From contig CAMKNZ010000002.1 in NCBI GenBank assembly GCA_946414315.1, positions 62,001-126,000 of the forward strand: a DNA stretch of 64,000 nt, read 5' to 3'. Below, in pieces: positions 24,957 through 33,637 of this stretch (position 1 is its first letter; each line of letters starts with the position of its first letter). This stretch comes from an uncultured Clostridia bacterium (GTDB lineage: Bacteria; Bacillota; Clostridia; Christensenellales; Aristaeellaceae). The position numbers and the translations under genes are program-made. The notes beneath the pieces are model-generated. The model did not search any database and was not told the origin of the DNA. It saw only the letters and a list, made by a program, of their open reading frames with translations.

Positions 24957-26087
24957 TTACGGAATCCACGCGCCGCTGGCAGCGAACCGGTATTCCTTGC
25001 CGTCGATGGTGAATGTGCCGTCCGCAAGCATGACGCCGTTTTCATCCATATAGTACCAGGTGCCGCCGTCCAGGATCCATTCCTTTTCCGCCATTGCGCC
25101 GCTGTCCTTGAAGTAGTACCACGTGCCGTCGATCTTCTCCCAGCCGGCCGCCATCGCGCCGGATTCTTTCAGGTAATACCTGCTGTTGCCGTCCTCGAGC
25201 CAGGTGTCATACCAGATCCAGCCCCATTCGTCGGCGTAATACCAGTCGTTTCCGGCTTTGAACCAGCCGGTCTTGACAGCGCCGTCCGCGCCCGCATAAG
25301 CCCAGTTATGATATGTGGTGCCTTCATATTCCCAGGTCGAATCATACCACTTGTTCGCCATCATCGCGCCGGACTTGTCAAACGCATAATGTTTTTCGTC
25401 GATTCCATAGAGCCCGTCGTTGTACATATAGCCCCAGTCACTGAAATAATACCACGTGCCGCCGATCTTCTTCCAGCCCGTAGCCAGGGTGCCGTCGGGA
25501 TTGGCGTAATACCAGCTGGTGTAAGAGGTGCCATCTCCGCTTGTCCATGTCTGGCTGTTCCAGCCGTCGTCCTTCATCACGCCGTCTTTGAAGAAATAAG
25601 GCGTCTCATCGACCTCGTAAACGCCGTTCGAATAGAAATACTTCCAGACGTAGGTTCCGTCCTCCCATGTTTCGGTGTATTTCTCAACGTAATACCACTT
25701 ATTGTTGATCTTGAGCCAGCCGTCGCCGGAGGTGGACACACCCGTCCAGGCGCCGTTCTCATTGAACAGGTAGACGGTGTCCTTATCCTGGTCATACCAG
25801 GATCCGGTGCACATTTCCGGCCAGAAATAATACCATGTGCCGCCAATCTGCTTCCAGCCCTCGGCCAGTTTGCCCTTGCCTTCGCTGTAGAACCAGCATT
25901 TCCAGTCGGTATCCCAGCTGTATGAATCCTCGCGCCATCCGGTGAAGTCAATTTTCTCTCCGGTTGAAGCGTCGGTCAGGTAAACACCGTCTTCTGTCCA
26001 GAGCGTCTCTATGCTGGCAGACGCGACAGCAGTCAGGCCCACGAGCAGAAGCACCAGAACCAGTAAAGTCACCAAATACCGTTTCAT
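24957..26087 (-). CDS. Secreted choline-binding-repeat protein without another domain
   Basis: A 376-residue exported protein. A signal peptide (residues 1-24, LVGLTAVASAS) is followed by nothing but aromatic-rich choline-binding-type repeats. Several are regular (GWKKIGGTWYYFSDWG, GWEKIDGTWYYFKDSG, ILDGGTWYYMDENG) and several are longer and divergent, with Thr-Trp-Glu or Tyr-Asp-Ser inserts. The end GKEYRFAASGAW matches the last repeat of the LRR protein. No catalytic domain is present, so it may be a wall-coating or scaffold protein held by phosphocholine. A 7-bp hairpin (26121-26136) sits in its leader; I see no clear promoter. The C-terminal repeats are closest to those at 18681-20519. 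Confidence 0.88.
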   Translation of the reverse strand: MKRYLVTLLVLVLLLVGLTAVASASIETLWTEDGVYLTDASTGEKIDFTGWREDSYSWDTDWKCWFYSEGKGKLAEGWKQIGGTWYYFWPEMCTGSWYDQDKDTVYLFNENGAWTGVSTSGDGWLKINNKWYYVEKYTETWEDGTYVWKYFYSNGVYEVDETPYFFKDGVMKDDGWNSQTWTSGDGTSYTSWYYANPDGTLATGWKKIGGTWYYFSDWGYMYNDGLYGIDEKHYAFDKSGAMMANKWYDSTWEYEGTTYHNWAYAGADGAVKTGWFKAGNDWYYADEWGWIWYDTWLEDGNSRYYLKESGAMAAGWEKIDGTWYYFKDSGAMAEKEWILDGGTWYYMDENGVMLADGTFTIDGKEYRFAASGAWIP

Positions 26088-26252
26088 AAATAACCTTCTT
26101 TCTCCGTTTATTGTATTGTCGCAGAGATTTCTCTGCTTAAAGATGTATAGTTATTATGGCACAATTACACCTGTCATTTATCACGGATTTGTTAAGTAAT
26201 ATTTCATTATTGTTTCGATATGTTGAACATTTCCTTTATTTGCCTTCTTTGT

Positions 26253-29200
26253 TCAGTGTCCCTCGCTGTGCACCGCCGGCAGGGACAGCAGATCCCTGCC
26301 CTTCACGCCTTCCGGCAGCGGCGCTGTTTCGCCGTCTTCCGTAACGCCCAGCGCCAGGATCGTCGCCAGGATATCCGCGTCCGTTGTCGCTTCGGAAACG
26401 GTGGTATAGCCCGCCAGGTCCGGATGGATAACGATCACCTGGCCCTCCGCCCGGTTCAGGATGATGACAACCGTCCTGTCCAGCAGTTCCTCTCCGTCCA
26501 GCGTACCGATCAGGATATCCAGGCAGTTGTCAATGTCTTCCGTGCTGTCCGGCTCTGTTCCGTATTCTTCCAGGTCTGTTGCTGTCGCCGCCAGATCTGT
26601 TGCTGTCGCCGTCGTTTCCCAGGGACCGGCCGGACCCGCCCGGTCCGCGTCGTATACCTGCGCGCCTCCCGGCCCGAACGATTCCGCCTCTGCGCCGGTC
26701 AGCTGCAGGCTGAGGAAATAGGGCTTATTCTCCGCGTTCAGACTGTTTCCGTCCGTTACGATCCAGTTCAGCGCTTCGGCAACACGCCGCTCATTGGATA
26801 CGGCCATCGGGCCGTTCGTTGCCCGGTTCAGCACGCCTTCCGGCACCAGCGCGAACCCGCGGGAGGCAATCATTTCCTCCGCGCTGGACGCCGCGCTTCC
26901 ATCCAGGCCTTCCCGGAGCACATCCTCTGCCCCGTCCGTTCCGGCACTTTCCGCCGTATGGTTTGTGTAGAGGACCCCCAGCCCGGTCAGCAGCGGCAGG
27001 ACCTCACTGCCCTCATGTCCGCCGCTGACACAGACCAGGATCACGTTCTTCCCCTGGAGGCGGATCTCTTCTTCCTCCGCCCTGGCGTTTGCCTGCTCTT
27101 TCTTGAGCTCGTTCTTTTTCTCCGTCTGTTGAATCTGATGTTTAACCGCAGCGGAAGCAGTCGCCCTTTGCGGCGTATACATCCGCTCAATATCGGCGTT
27201 GTAATACTCTGTCCTCAGGTTTGTCCGTCCGGTGTCCCCGGTCGCTTTTCTGCCGGCCCGGCTCTCGTCCACCGAAACAGGCGTATAAACGGATCCGTCC
27301 GGCGCGTAGATCAGGTTCGGATCCCTTTCTTCGGCGGAATCGCTGCCATCCTGGTTCGCGTCGGCGTCGTAATAGTCTTTTTTTCCTTCTTCCGCCTGGC
27401 CGTCTTCGTCGGTCGTCTTTGTATCCGCTGTCTCGGGATTGTATACAGATCCGTCCGGCGCGTATTCCGCATTCGGATCTTTTTCGTCTTCCTTCTCTTC
27501 GTCCTTTTTTGCGTCATCCTTCTTTTCGGTTACGGTCGCGCCCTGCCGGCCGGTGATCCCGGCGCCGCCGTCGGCGCCGCCTGTCGCGGTTACGCTGCCG
27601 CCGTTCACGGTCACGACCGTCGCTTCCGCTCTGCCTCCGATGCCGTCGCCGGCGCCGCAGCCGGCAGCCTTCACGGTGCCCCCGTCAATCGTGACGGTCG
27701 CGCTGCCGTCCGTACCGCCGCCGATGCCCGCGCATCCGGGCGCGCCGGAGGTGGCGGTGATCACGCCGCCGACGATCCGGATTTTGCCGGCGTCGCCCTT
27801 TCCCTGGGTGGAATAAGCGCCGCCGATGCCCGCGCCGGTGGCCCGCTGGTCCCCTGCCGGCTCACGGGAGGTTGCGGTCAGGGAGCCGGTCTTGCCGGAC
27901 TGGCAGTAGATCGTCAGGCTGCTGCCCGGGGACACCTGGATACCGCCGTTTGCCTTCAGGACCGCCCCGTCGGTCAGGACCAGTTTCACATCGCCGTAGA
28001 CGGTGATCCGCTGTTCCGTCGTCACATTGCCGCTCACCGCATACCATCCGCTGAAGCCGGCGGATGACTGCCAGGTGGCTCCCCGTGCGTCCGCATATCC
28101 GCCTGTCCAGGACTGCTTCCGGCCCTTTTCGTCCAGGTAGTCAAGGGAGACGCTTTCCGGTTTCTGCTCGGAGACCGCCAGTAAAATCTCAAAATTAACC
28201 CCCTGAAGTGTAACAGTCAGCTTCTGTGCTGCGGAAGCTGACTGTGCTGCGGCCTGAACAGACCGGTTCGGTGCCTCGCCTGTCAGTGACAGGCCTTTCC
28301 CGGCCTCCGCGGAAGCCTCAAGCCCCACCGCCGTCGGCGTTCCTGTCAGGCCCACGGTGGAGACCAGTTCATTCACGGGAATGGCCGTATCCGGCAGCAC
28401 GGCAAACTGTCGTTCTTCATAGGTAAAGGTCACCGTGTAGACGGAAAAGCCGTCGCTCTGCGCGGTCACGGTCCCGCCCGCCTCCTGCACGGAGAGTTTC
28501 TCGGCGTTCAGGCTGCCGTTTGCCTGCTCTTCCATATGGTATACGGTTGTCTGCAGGTTGGGGTTGTCAACCTCCGCCAGGGAGAAAGCCACGTTTACGG
28601 TCTGTCCTTCCGCCGGCTGGAGTTCATTGCCGTTCTCATCCAGGATCTTGATGTCAAAGGAGTAACTGGCCGCGACCTGGGTCTTTTCATCCTGAGCCCG
28701 GTCAATCGCCTTGTCCACCTGCGCCTGCTGCGCGGAGGTAATCCGCGTTACGGAAAGCCGCGCCTCAGCCGGGAACACGCCCGGCGCCGCGTAAACGGAG
28801 ATCTTCACGCCGTCCACCACCGCAGACTGGCTGAACGCCGCAGGTTCCGGCGCCGGTTCAGCCGCAGGCGCTTCCGTGGGCGTTTCCGTCGGAGCTTCTG
28901 TCGGAACTGTGGCAGGTGTTTCTGTCAGCGTTTCGGTTGGAGCTTCTGTCGGAACTGTGGCAGGTGTTTCTGTCAGCGTTTCGGTTGGAGCTTCTGTCGG
29001 AACTGCGGCCGGTGTTTCTGTCAGCGTTTCTGCCGGAGCTTCTGTCGGCGTTTCGGCAGGTGCTTCGGTGATCACCGCCGTCAGAAGGAGATCCGCCACG
29101 GTATCCGCGTCGGCATCAAAGCTGACCTCGTCCGCGTCCCAGCGGACGCCGGCGCTGATCTTTTCTGTTTTATGATTGTCCACCCGGACGACGACGGCGT

Positions 29201-29885
29201 TCACGGCCGCGCTTTCCCCGGCGTCCTGTTTCCACTGGCGCAGTTTCGCGTCCGCGATCCGGACGTTCACCCGGCCGCTTCCGCCGATCTTCAGCAGCAG
29301 GTGGCGGGTACGGACCGTCTGTCCCGCTTCCGCCTTCGGCGCGAAAGCGTTTTCCGCCCGTTCCGCGGCTTCGCTGTCGCTGACCTTTCCGATGGAAGGC
29401 ACAGCGCCCGCTTCCGCGGCTGTCAGGGTGATTTTCATCCCGTCGATCCGGACCTCGACGACCGCGGGAACCGCGGGCGTATCGGTCGGGGCTTCCGTAG
29501 GAGCTTCGGTCGGGGCTGCCGTCGGGGCTTCGGTAGGCGCTTCCGTCGGAGCAGCGGTCGGCGCTTCCGTAGGCGCTTCTGTCGGAGCTTCGGTAGGCGC
29601 TTCGGTCGGGGCTTCCGTAGGAGCAGCGGTCGGTGCTGCCGTCGGGGCTTCCGTAGGCGCTTCCGTAGGGGCAGCGGTCGGCGCTTCCGTAGGTGCTTCG
29701 GTGGGCGCTTCGGTAGGCGCTTCGGTAGGCGCTTCGGTGGGCGCTTCTTCCTGGGGGGGCGCGGCTTCTTCCACGGCGGCAGGCACCGTTTCGTCCGTGA
29801 TCTCTTCAGCGCCCGCAGGCAGCCAGAAAACAACCGCCGCTGTCAGGCACAGTGCGATCAGGCGTTTCCGCGTCTCCATTTTCAT
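26253..29885 (-). CDS. Large secreted PTEA-repeat protein with degenerate sulfatase/LtaS-like C-terminus
   Basis: About 1210 residues. A signal peptide (FWLPAGAEE near 25) is followed by a Pro-Thr-Glu-Ala linker of 22 four-residue units. Next come a first beta-rich domain, a second PTE-rich linker made of three 16-residue repeats, and two beta-sandwich-like stretches. A Gly-rich beta-helix-like domain (GAGIGGAY, CAGIGGGTDG, DGIGGRAE) and a charged Lys/Glu/Asp-rich stretch follow. The C-terminal 300 residues follow the order of LTA-synthase-like sulfatases (KNVILVC..., PYFLSLQL..., LLDRTVVII..., IVIHPDLAG, ATILALGV) but lack the metal-binding residues. I chose the ATG at 29885 (GAAGGTG nine bases upstream) over one six codons earlier. 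No wall-anchor motif is seen; function unknown. Confidence 0.75.
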   Translation of the reverse strand: MKMETRKRLIALCLTAAVVFWLPAGAEEITDETVPAAVEEAAPPQEEAPTEAPTEAPTEAPTEAPTEAPTAAPTEAPTEAPTAAPTAAPTEAPTEAPTEAPTEAPTEAPTAAPTEAPTEAPTAAPTEAPTEAPTDTPAVPAVVEVRIDGMKITLTAAEAGAVPSIGKVSDSEAAERAENAFAPKAEAGQTVRTRHLLLKIGGSGRVNVRIADAKLRQWKQDAGESAAVNAVVVRVDNHKTEKISAGVRWDADEVSFDADADTVADLLLTAVITEAPAETPTEAPAETLTETPAAVPTEAPTETLTETPATVPTEAPTETLTETPATVPTEAPTETPTEAPAAEPAPEPAAFSQSAVVDGVKISVYAAPGVFPAEARLSVTRITSAQQAQVDKAIDRAQDEKTQVAASYSFDIKILDENGNELQPAEGQTVNVAFSLAEVDNPNLQTTVYHMEEQANGSLNAEKLSVQEAGGTVTAQSDGFSVYTVTFTYEERQFAVLPDTAIPVNELVSTVGLTGTPTAVGLEASAEAGKGLSLTGEAPNRSVQAAAQSASAAQKLTVTLQGVNFEILLAVSEQKPESVSLDYLDEKGRKQSWTGGYADARGATWQSSAGFSGWYAVSGNVTTEQRITVYGDVKLVLTDGAVLKANGGIQVSPGSSLTIYCQSGKTGSLTATSREPAGDQRATGAGIGGAYSTQGKGDAGKIRIVGGVITATSGAPGCAGIGGGTDGSATVTIDGGTVKAAGCGAGDGIGGRAEATVVTVNGGSVTATGGADGGAGITGRQGATVTEKKDDAKKDEEKEDEKDPNAEYAPDGSVYNPETADTKTTDEDGQAEEGKKDYYDADANQDGSDSAEERDPNLIYAPDGSVYTPVSVDESRAGRKATGDTGRTNLRTEYYNADIERMYTPQRATASAAVKHQIQQTEKKNELKKEQANARAEEEEIRLQGKNVILVCVSGGHEGSEVLPLLTGLGVLYTNHTAESAGTDGAEDVLREGLDGSAASSAEEMIASRGFALVPEGVLNRATNGPMAVSNERRVAEALNWIVTDGNSLNAENKPYFLSLQLTGAEAESFGPGGAQVYDADRAGPAGPWETTATATDLAATATDLEEYGTEPDSTEDIDNCLDILIGTLDGEELLDRTVVIILNRAEGQVIVIHPDLAGYTTVSEATTDADILATILALGVTEDGETAPLPEGVKGRDLLSLPAVHSEGH
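28891..29034 (-). repeat. Three 48-bp tandem repeats inside the PTEA-repeat protein gene
   Basis: Units 28891-28938, 28939-28986 and 28987-29034 are nearly identical and encode the 16-residue unit PTEAPTETLTETPATV. The near-identity at DNA level suggests recent expansion and possible length variation. Confidence 0.9.
29478..29741 (-). repeat. 22-unit, 12-bp PTEA/PTAA coding repeat
   Basis: Residues about 55-142 of the large secreted protein are 22 consecutive four-residue units (PTEA, less often PTAA, ending PTDT). The 12-bp DNA units differ at third positions, so this is an older array than the 48-bp one. It probably forms an extended Pro-rich spacer crossing the wall. Confidence 0.9.
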
Positions 29886-29933
29886 GCCCTGTTTCACCTT
29901 CATTCATCAATCGGGGATATTCCACCGAATGAA

Positions 29934-29962
29934 ATTATACCTCAATCGGTTGGTTTCCGCAA
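29934..29962 (-). promoter_or_regulatory. Promoter of the PTEA-repeat protein gene
   Basis: On the minus strand TTGCGG (29957-29962), 17 bases, TATAAT (29934-29939). A perfect -10 box and a moderate -35 box, about 45 bases before the start codon. Confidence 0.65.
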
Positions 29963-29979
29963 CCCGGCCCCTTCAGCAT

Positions 29980-30018
29980 AAAAAACGGCCCGAAGGACGT
30001 CTTCGTTCCTTCGGGCCG
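29980..30018 (-). terminator. Intrinsic terminator of the CAP/choline-binding protein gene
   Basis: Stem of twelve base pairs (arms 29986-29997 and 30007-30018; core GGCCCGAAGGA) with a nine-base loop, followed on the minus strand by a six-base T-run. Confidence 0.9.
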
Positions 30019-30032
30019 GAAACGGGTATGGT

Positions 30033-31214
30033 TTATTCGAAAGCAAATACCTTCAGGATTGCCTGCCAGAGCGCTTTGATCAGCCGCCACAGCGGATTCT
30101 CCGTCCCCAGCGGTGTGCCGTAATCGTCCAGGATGGTTTCTTTCCAGGCCCCGTCGCTGCCAAAGGATTCCGTCAGTCCGTTAATCTGCGCCGTGCCGGT
30201 GGCCATCTCGCCGCTGGAATACATATAATACCAGGTATTGCCTTCCTGCAGCCAGCCGGTATGCATCGCGCCGGAGGGACGGAAATAATACCATTTTCCG
30301 TCAATCTGCTTCCATCCGGTCACCATCGCGCCGGATCCGCCCATATAGTACCTGGTTCCGCCGTCATTGACCCAGCCGGTCTGCATGGCGCCGTCCCGGT
30401 CCATGTAGTACCAGTTTCCGCCGTCCTCCAGCCAGCCGCTCTGCATCACACCGGAATCGTTCAGGAAAAACCATTTCCCTTCCTTCTCCATCCAGCCGGT
30501 GGCCATCTCGCCGCTTTCTTTCATGTAATACCAGGCGCCGTCGTCCTGCAGCCACCCGGTATGCATAATGCCGTCCCGGTCCATATAGTACCAGTTTCCG
30601 CCCTGTTTCATCCAGCCGGTAACGATGCTGCCGTCCGCTTTCCGGTAGCTCCACTCTCCGCCGCGCTGCTCCCAGCCGGCCGTGCCTGTTGAAGCCGGGG
30701 AAGCTTCCATCGGGTCGGAAGCAAACTCCTGCGCCCAGTAGCGGATGCCGTTCACTTCCACCACAGCGATGCCGACCCGGGTCATCTCGCCCATGAGCAT
30801 AATGCGGCGGTGTCCCTGTCCGGCATAGTTCTCATCTTCTTCCAGGAAGCCTTCAAAAGCCTCCCTCGCCGTTCGAAACCCGCAGGCGATATTCTCCCCC
30901 ACATATTCGCGGTTGTCCGGAAAAGCGGTGAAACAGTCCGTTCCGTCCGGGCGGGTATGATCGAAGCACACGGCAAGCTCTTTTGCGCGTACCAGCGCCA
31001 CCGCTTCCAGTTCTTCGTCATACTGCAGCCGGCCCAGACCCGTCTTCCGCGTCACGGTCCGGTTGTCGCTGTTCCAGTACCAGGCGTCATCCCCGGTCCG
31101 GAATTCGTTGATCATCTGCAGCATGCCCCGGGCGTCATCCATGAGGTCCGCATGGGCAGCCGGGATGATAAACAGCATGGAAACCAGCAGGAGAAAGGCA
31201 ATGATTCGTTTCAC
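30033..31214 (-). CDS. Secreted CAP (SCP/PR-1) domain protein with choline-binding repeats
   Basis: A 393-residue exported protein with a signal peptide at residues 1-22 (FIIPAAHA). The CAP domain (about 25-170) shows the usual motifs: a FDHTRPDG-type block, GENIACGF, GHRRIMLMGEMTRVGIAV and YWAQEF. Nine regular choline-binding-type repeats follow (about 178-365; GWLQDDGAWYYMKESG pattern), then a short amphipathic C-terminal tail ending LWQAILKVFAFE. CAP proteins bind lipids or have unclear wall functions in bacteria. The repeats would hold it to phosphocholine on the cell surface. The start is GTG with GGAG nine bases upstream. It has its own promoter and terminator and diverges from the ABC-exporter operon. 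Confidence 0.92.
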   Translation of the reverse strand: MKRIIAFLLLVSMLFIIPAAHADLMDDARGMLQMINEFRTGDDAWYWNSDNRTVTRKTGLGRLQYDEELEAVALVRAKELAVCFDHTRPDGTDCFTAFPDNREYVGENIACGFRTAREAFEGFLEEDENYAGQGHRRIMLMGEMTRVGIAVVEVNGIRYWAQEFASDPMEASPASTGTAGWEQRGGEWSYRKADGSIVTGWMKQGGNWYYMDRDGIMHTGWLQDDGAWYYMKESGEMATGWMEKEGKWFFLNDSGVMQSGWLEDGGNWYYMDRDGAMQTGWVNDGGTRYYMGGSGAMVTGWKQIDGKWYYFRPSGAMHTGWLQEGNTWYYMYSSGEMATGTAQINGLTESFGSDGAWKETILDDYGTPLGTENPLWRLIKALWQAILKVFAFE

Positions 31215-31268
31215 CGGTGAGTGCTCCTTTCCCGGTCGGTCGGTCGGTATCTTCCTGATTGTACGGTC

Positions 31269-31297
31269 AGTATATCACAAATTTCGGTTTGCGCAAA
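31269..31297 (-). promoter_or_regulatory. Promoter of the CAP/choline-binding protein gene
   Basis: On the minus strand TTTGCG (31292-31297), 17 bases, TATACT (31269-31274). It lies back to back with the plus-strand promoter at 31345-31373. Confidence 0.6.
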
Positions 31298-31344
31298 GCG
31301 GTGAGAAAGAAATTTGCGCTTCCTGTCCTGTCGGTTTCTGATCC

Positions 31345-31373
31345 TTTTCATTATTAAGGAAACATGATATAAT
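31345..31373 (+). promoter_or_regulatory. Promoter of the ABC-exporter / glycan operon
   Basis: TTTTCA (31345-31350), 17 bases, TATAAT (31368-31373), about 80 bases before the GTG of the permease gene. No terminator is seen from here to 41052, so all seven genes may be one transcript. Confidence 0.7.
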
Positions 31374-31452
31374 TGGCAGGATATTTGTTCCTGAAACTGC
31401 AGCCGGTTTGTTCCGGCTGCGGCGGATCGGGGCGGGAAGGGATTGTGAAGGC

Positions 31453-32862
31453 GTGAGTTTTGTTAAGAAACTGCTGATCGCGCTTGCGGTCTACCTGGTG
31501 CTGGCAGGCATTTTCTTCCTGATTGTCCGGGATGACTGGAGCATAACTGCGGAAACAACAGATCCGGTTAACCGGGACGCCCTGACCCGGGAACTTGCCG
31601 GCGAAACAGAGGCCAGGCAAACCTTTGTTCCCGCTGTTGACCAGGTGAAGCTCATCGTTCTTCAGACCGGCGCGGCAGGCACACCCGGCGGACAGATCGA
31701 GGCAGCGGTGCTGGACGGGGACGAAGAACTCTTCCGGACCGTCGTGTCCCCGGAAGCAGACGGTTCCCTTGTGCTGGATCTGTCCGGGCAGCCCGTTGAA
31801 CGGAAAGGACATCGGCTGTCGCTTGTCCTGAGGCACGGCAGCGGGATTTCCCTCTGGTACGGGACAACCCGCAGCGCGGGCAAAATCTCCGTCAGCATCC
31901 GGACAGATGAAACGTTAACCGTGTCGGACGAACCGGTTGCCGGCGAACTGGTCATGCAGATAACCGGCGTCAGTTTTATGCCGTATACCCGCTGGTACTG
32001 GCCGGTGACAGCCGGAATCGGACTGATCCTCCTGGCGCTCGCCCTCCATGCCCGCCGGTGTAAAAAAACCGGGCGGAAAAACCTCTTTAACACAGCCGGG
32101 GAAATCGTCAGCCGCTATTCCTATCTGATGAAAACCCTTATACTCCGGGATTTTAAAGTCCGGTATAAAGCTTCCCTGCTGGGCGTACTGTGGAGCTTCC
32201 TGAATCCCCTGCTGATGACGCTCGTTTACCTGTTTGTGTTCTCCACGCTGTTCCAGAGCAGCATCCTCCATTTCCCGGTTTACCTGATGAGCGGTATTAT
32301 CCTCTTTAACTATTTTTCCGAAGCCACCAACCTGGGTATGCAGTCCATTGTCGGCAACGCGGGACTGATCACGAAGGTATACCTTCCAAAGTATGCCTTC
32401 CCGATCTCCAAAGCGATTTCTTCCTCCATCAACCTGATAATCTCCATGATCCCGATGCTGATCATGATGCTGCTGACCGGCGTTCCATTCCATAAAAGTC
32501 TGTTGTTGCTTCCGTTTGTTCTGAGCTGCCTGGTTGTTTTCTGCGTCGGAATCGGCCTGGTTCTTTCCGCAGTCATGGTCTTCTTCCGCGACGTACAGTT
32601 TCTGTGGGGAATCCTGTTAACCATCCTGAATTTCTTCTCTCCGATTTTTTACCCGGAATCCATCATCCCTGCACATTTCCTGAAGTTTTATCATCTCAAT
32701 CCACTGTACCAGTATCTGTATTTTATGCGGACCATTGTCATCAGCGGCATATCGCCCAATCCTGTTTCCTACCTGTATTGCATACTCGCCAGCGTTTCTG
32801 CGCTGGCTTTCGGAATCCTGGTGTTTAAGAAAACCCAGCACCGGTTTGTTTTGTATCTGTAA
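31453..32862 (+). CDS. ABC-2 type polysaccharide exporter permease (TagG/Wzm-like) with N-terminal outer domain
   Basis: About 469 residues. The C-terminal 255 residues are a TagG/Wzm permease with six spans (LILRDFKVRYKASLLGVLWSFLNPL, FFRDVQFLWGILL, FSPIFYPESIIP are family marks). Unusually, they are preceded by an extra module: one span (5-24), a predicted extracellular domain of about 150 residues with beta character and charged turns, and a second span (about 178-197). Together with the ATPase next door it should export a lipid-linked glycan. I start at the GTG at 31453; ribosome-site spacing is imperfect and a TTG at 31408 is an alternative. First gene of its operon. Confidence 0.85.
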   Translation: MSFVKKLLIALAVYLVLAGIFFLIVRDDWSITAETTDPVNRDALTRELAGETEARQTFVPAVDQVKLIVLQTGAAGTPGGQIEAAVLDGDEELFRTVVSPEADGSLVLDLSGQPVERKGHRLSLVLRHGSGISLWYGTTRSAGKISVSIRTDETLTVSDEPVAGELVMQITGVSFMPYTRWYWPVTAGIGLILLALALHARRCKKTGRKNLFNTAGEIVSRYSYLMKTLILRDFKVRYKASLLGVLWSFLNPLLMTLVYLFVFSTLFQSSILHFPVYLMSGIILFNYFSEATNLGMQSIVGNAGLITKVYLPKYAFPISKAISSSINLIISMIPMLIMMLLTGVPFHKSLLLLPFVLSCLVVFCVGIGLVLSAVMVFFRDVQFLWGILLTILNFFSPIFYPESIIPAHFLKFYHLNPLYQYLYFMRTIVISGISPNPVSYLYCILASVSALAFGILVFKKTQHRFVLYL

Positions 32863-32879
32863 GAGAGCGGGTGAGCAGA

Positions 32880-33617
32880 ATGAGCACGATGGTCAAAGTG
32901 GATCATGTCAGTATGAATTTCCGCATTAACGCGACCCATACCACCAGCATGAAGGAATGGGTCATCGCAATGCTGAGAGGAAAACTGTCCTATCAGGATT
33001 TCTTCGCGCTGGATGACGTTTCTTTCACCATAGAACAGGGCGACGTCGTCGGTATCGTCGGAGAAAACGGTTCCGGCAAATCAACCCTGTTGAAAGTAAT
33101 CTCCGGGATTTATAAGCCGACAGGCGGATCCGCGGTTACTTTCGGCCGTGTAGCGCCGATGCTGGAACTGGGCAGCGGTTTCGACTATGAAATGACCGGT
33201 CGGGAAAACATTTTCCTGAACGGCGCTCTGATGGGTTACAACGAAAAATTTCTCAAAAGCAAATACGATGAGATTGTATCCTTTTCTGAACTGGAAGAGT
33301 TTATCGACCAGCCCATCAAGACCTATTCATCCGGCATGCTGATGCGGCTGGCTTTCTCTGTCGCCACGCTGGTCAACCCGGAAATCCTGATTGTGGACGA
33401 GATTCTGGCCGTGGGAGACGAGCGGTTCCAGGAAAAAAGCTATAACCGGATGATGGAGCTCATGCACGGCGGCACCACAGTGCTGATGGTCAGCCACTAC
33501 CTGAACAAGATTCGGGAAATGTGCACCAAAGCCATCTGGCTGAACCATGGGAAACTGCAGATGATGGGGGACGCAACAGAGGTATGCGACGCCTATCATT
33601 CCTATCTCTATGATTAA
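32880..33617 (+). CDS. ABC transporter ATP-binding protein, polysaccharide export (TagH/Wzt-like)
   Basis: About 245 residues. All ATPase motifs are present: Walker A GENGSGKST (near 64), Q-loop region, signature YSSGMLMRLAF (near 150), Walker B ILIVDEIL and the switch His in MVSHY. The N-terminal extension with a stretch before FFALDDVSFTI is typical of TagH/Wzt. The protein stops soon after the nucleotide-binding domain, so it lacks the C-terminal glycan-recognition domain of some Wzt proteins and the long SH3-like tail of TagH. Substrate choice therefore probably does not depend on a terminal sugar cap. I use the ATG at 32880; a GTG at 32871 is possible. Confidence 0.92.
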   Translation: MSTMVKVDHVSMNFRINATHTTSMKEWVIAMLRGKLSYQDFFALDDVSFTIEQGDVVGIVGENGSGKSTLLKVISGIYKPTGGSAVTFGRVAPMLELGSGFDYEMTGRENIFLNGALMGYNEKFLKSKYDEIVSFSELEEFIDQPIKTYSSGMLMRLAFSVATLVNPEILIVDEILAVGDERFQEKSYNRMMELMHGGTTVLMVSHYLNKIREMCTKAIWLNHGKLQMMGDATEVCDAYHSYLYD

Positions 33618-33637
33618 GGAGCAGAGAGAACAGACAA

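Noticed and set aside
29478-29741. Possible CRISPR array
   Set aside because: The repeats are short, contiguous, without spacers, and encode an in-frame PTEA stalk in a secreted protein.
18681-31214. Glucan-binding or toxin-A-type repeats instead of choline-binding repeats
   Set aside because: The repeat families are related and I cannot fully exclude this, but licA/C/D-type genes on both sides favour choline as ligand.
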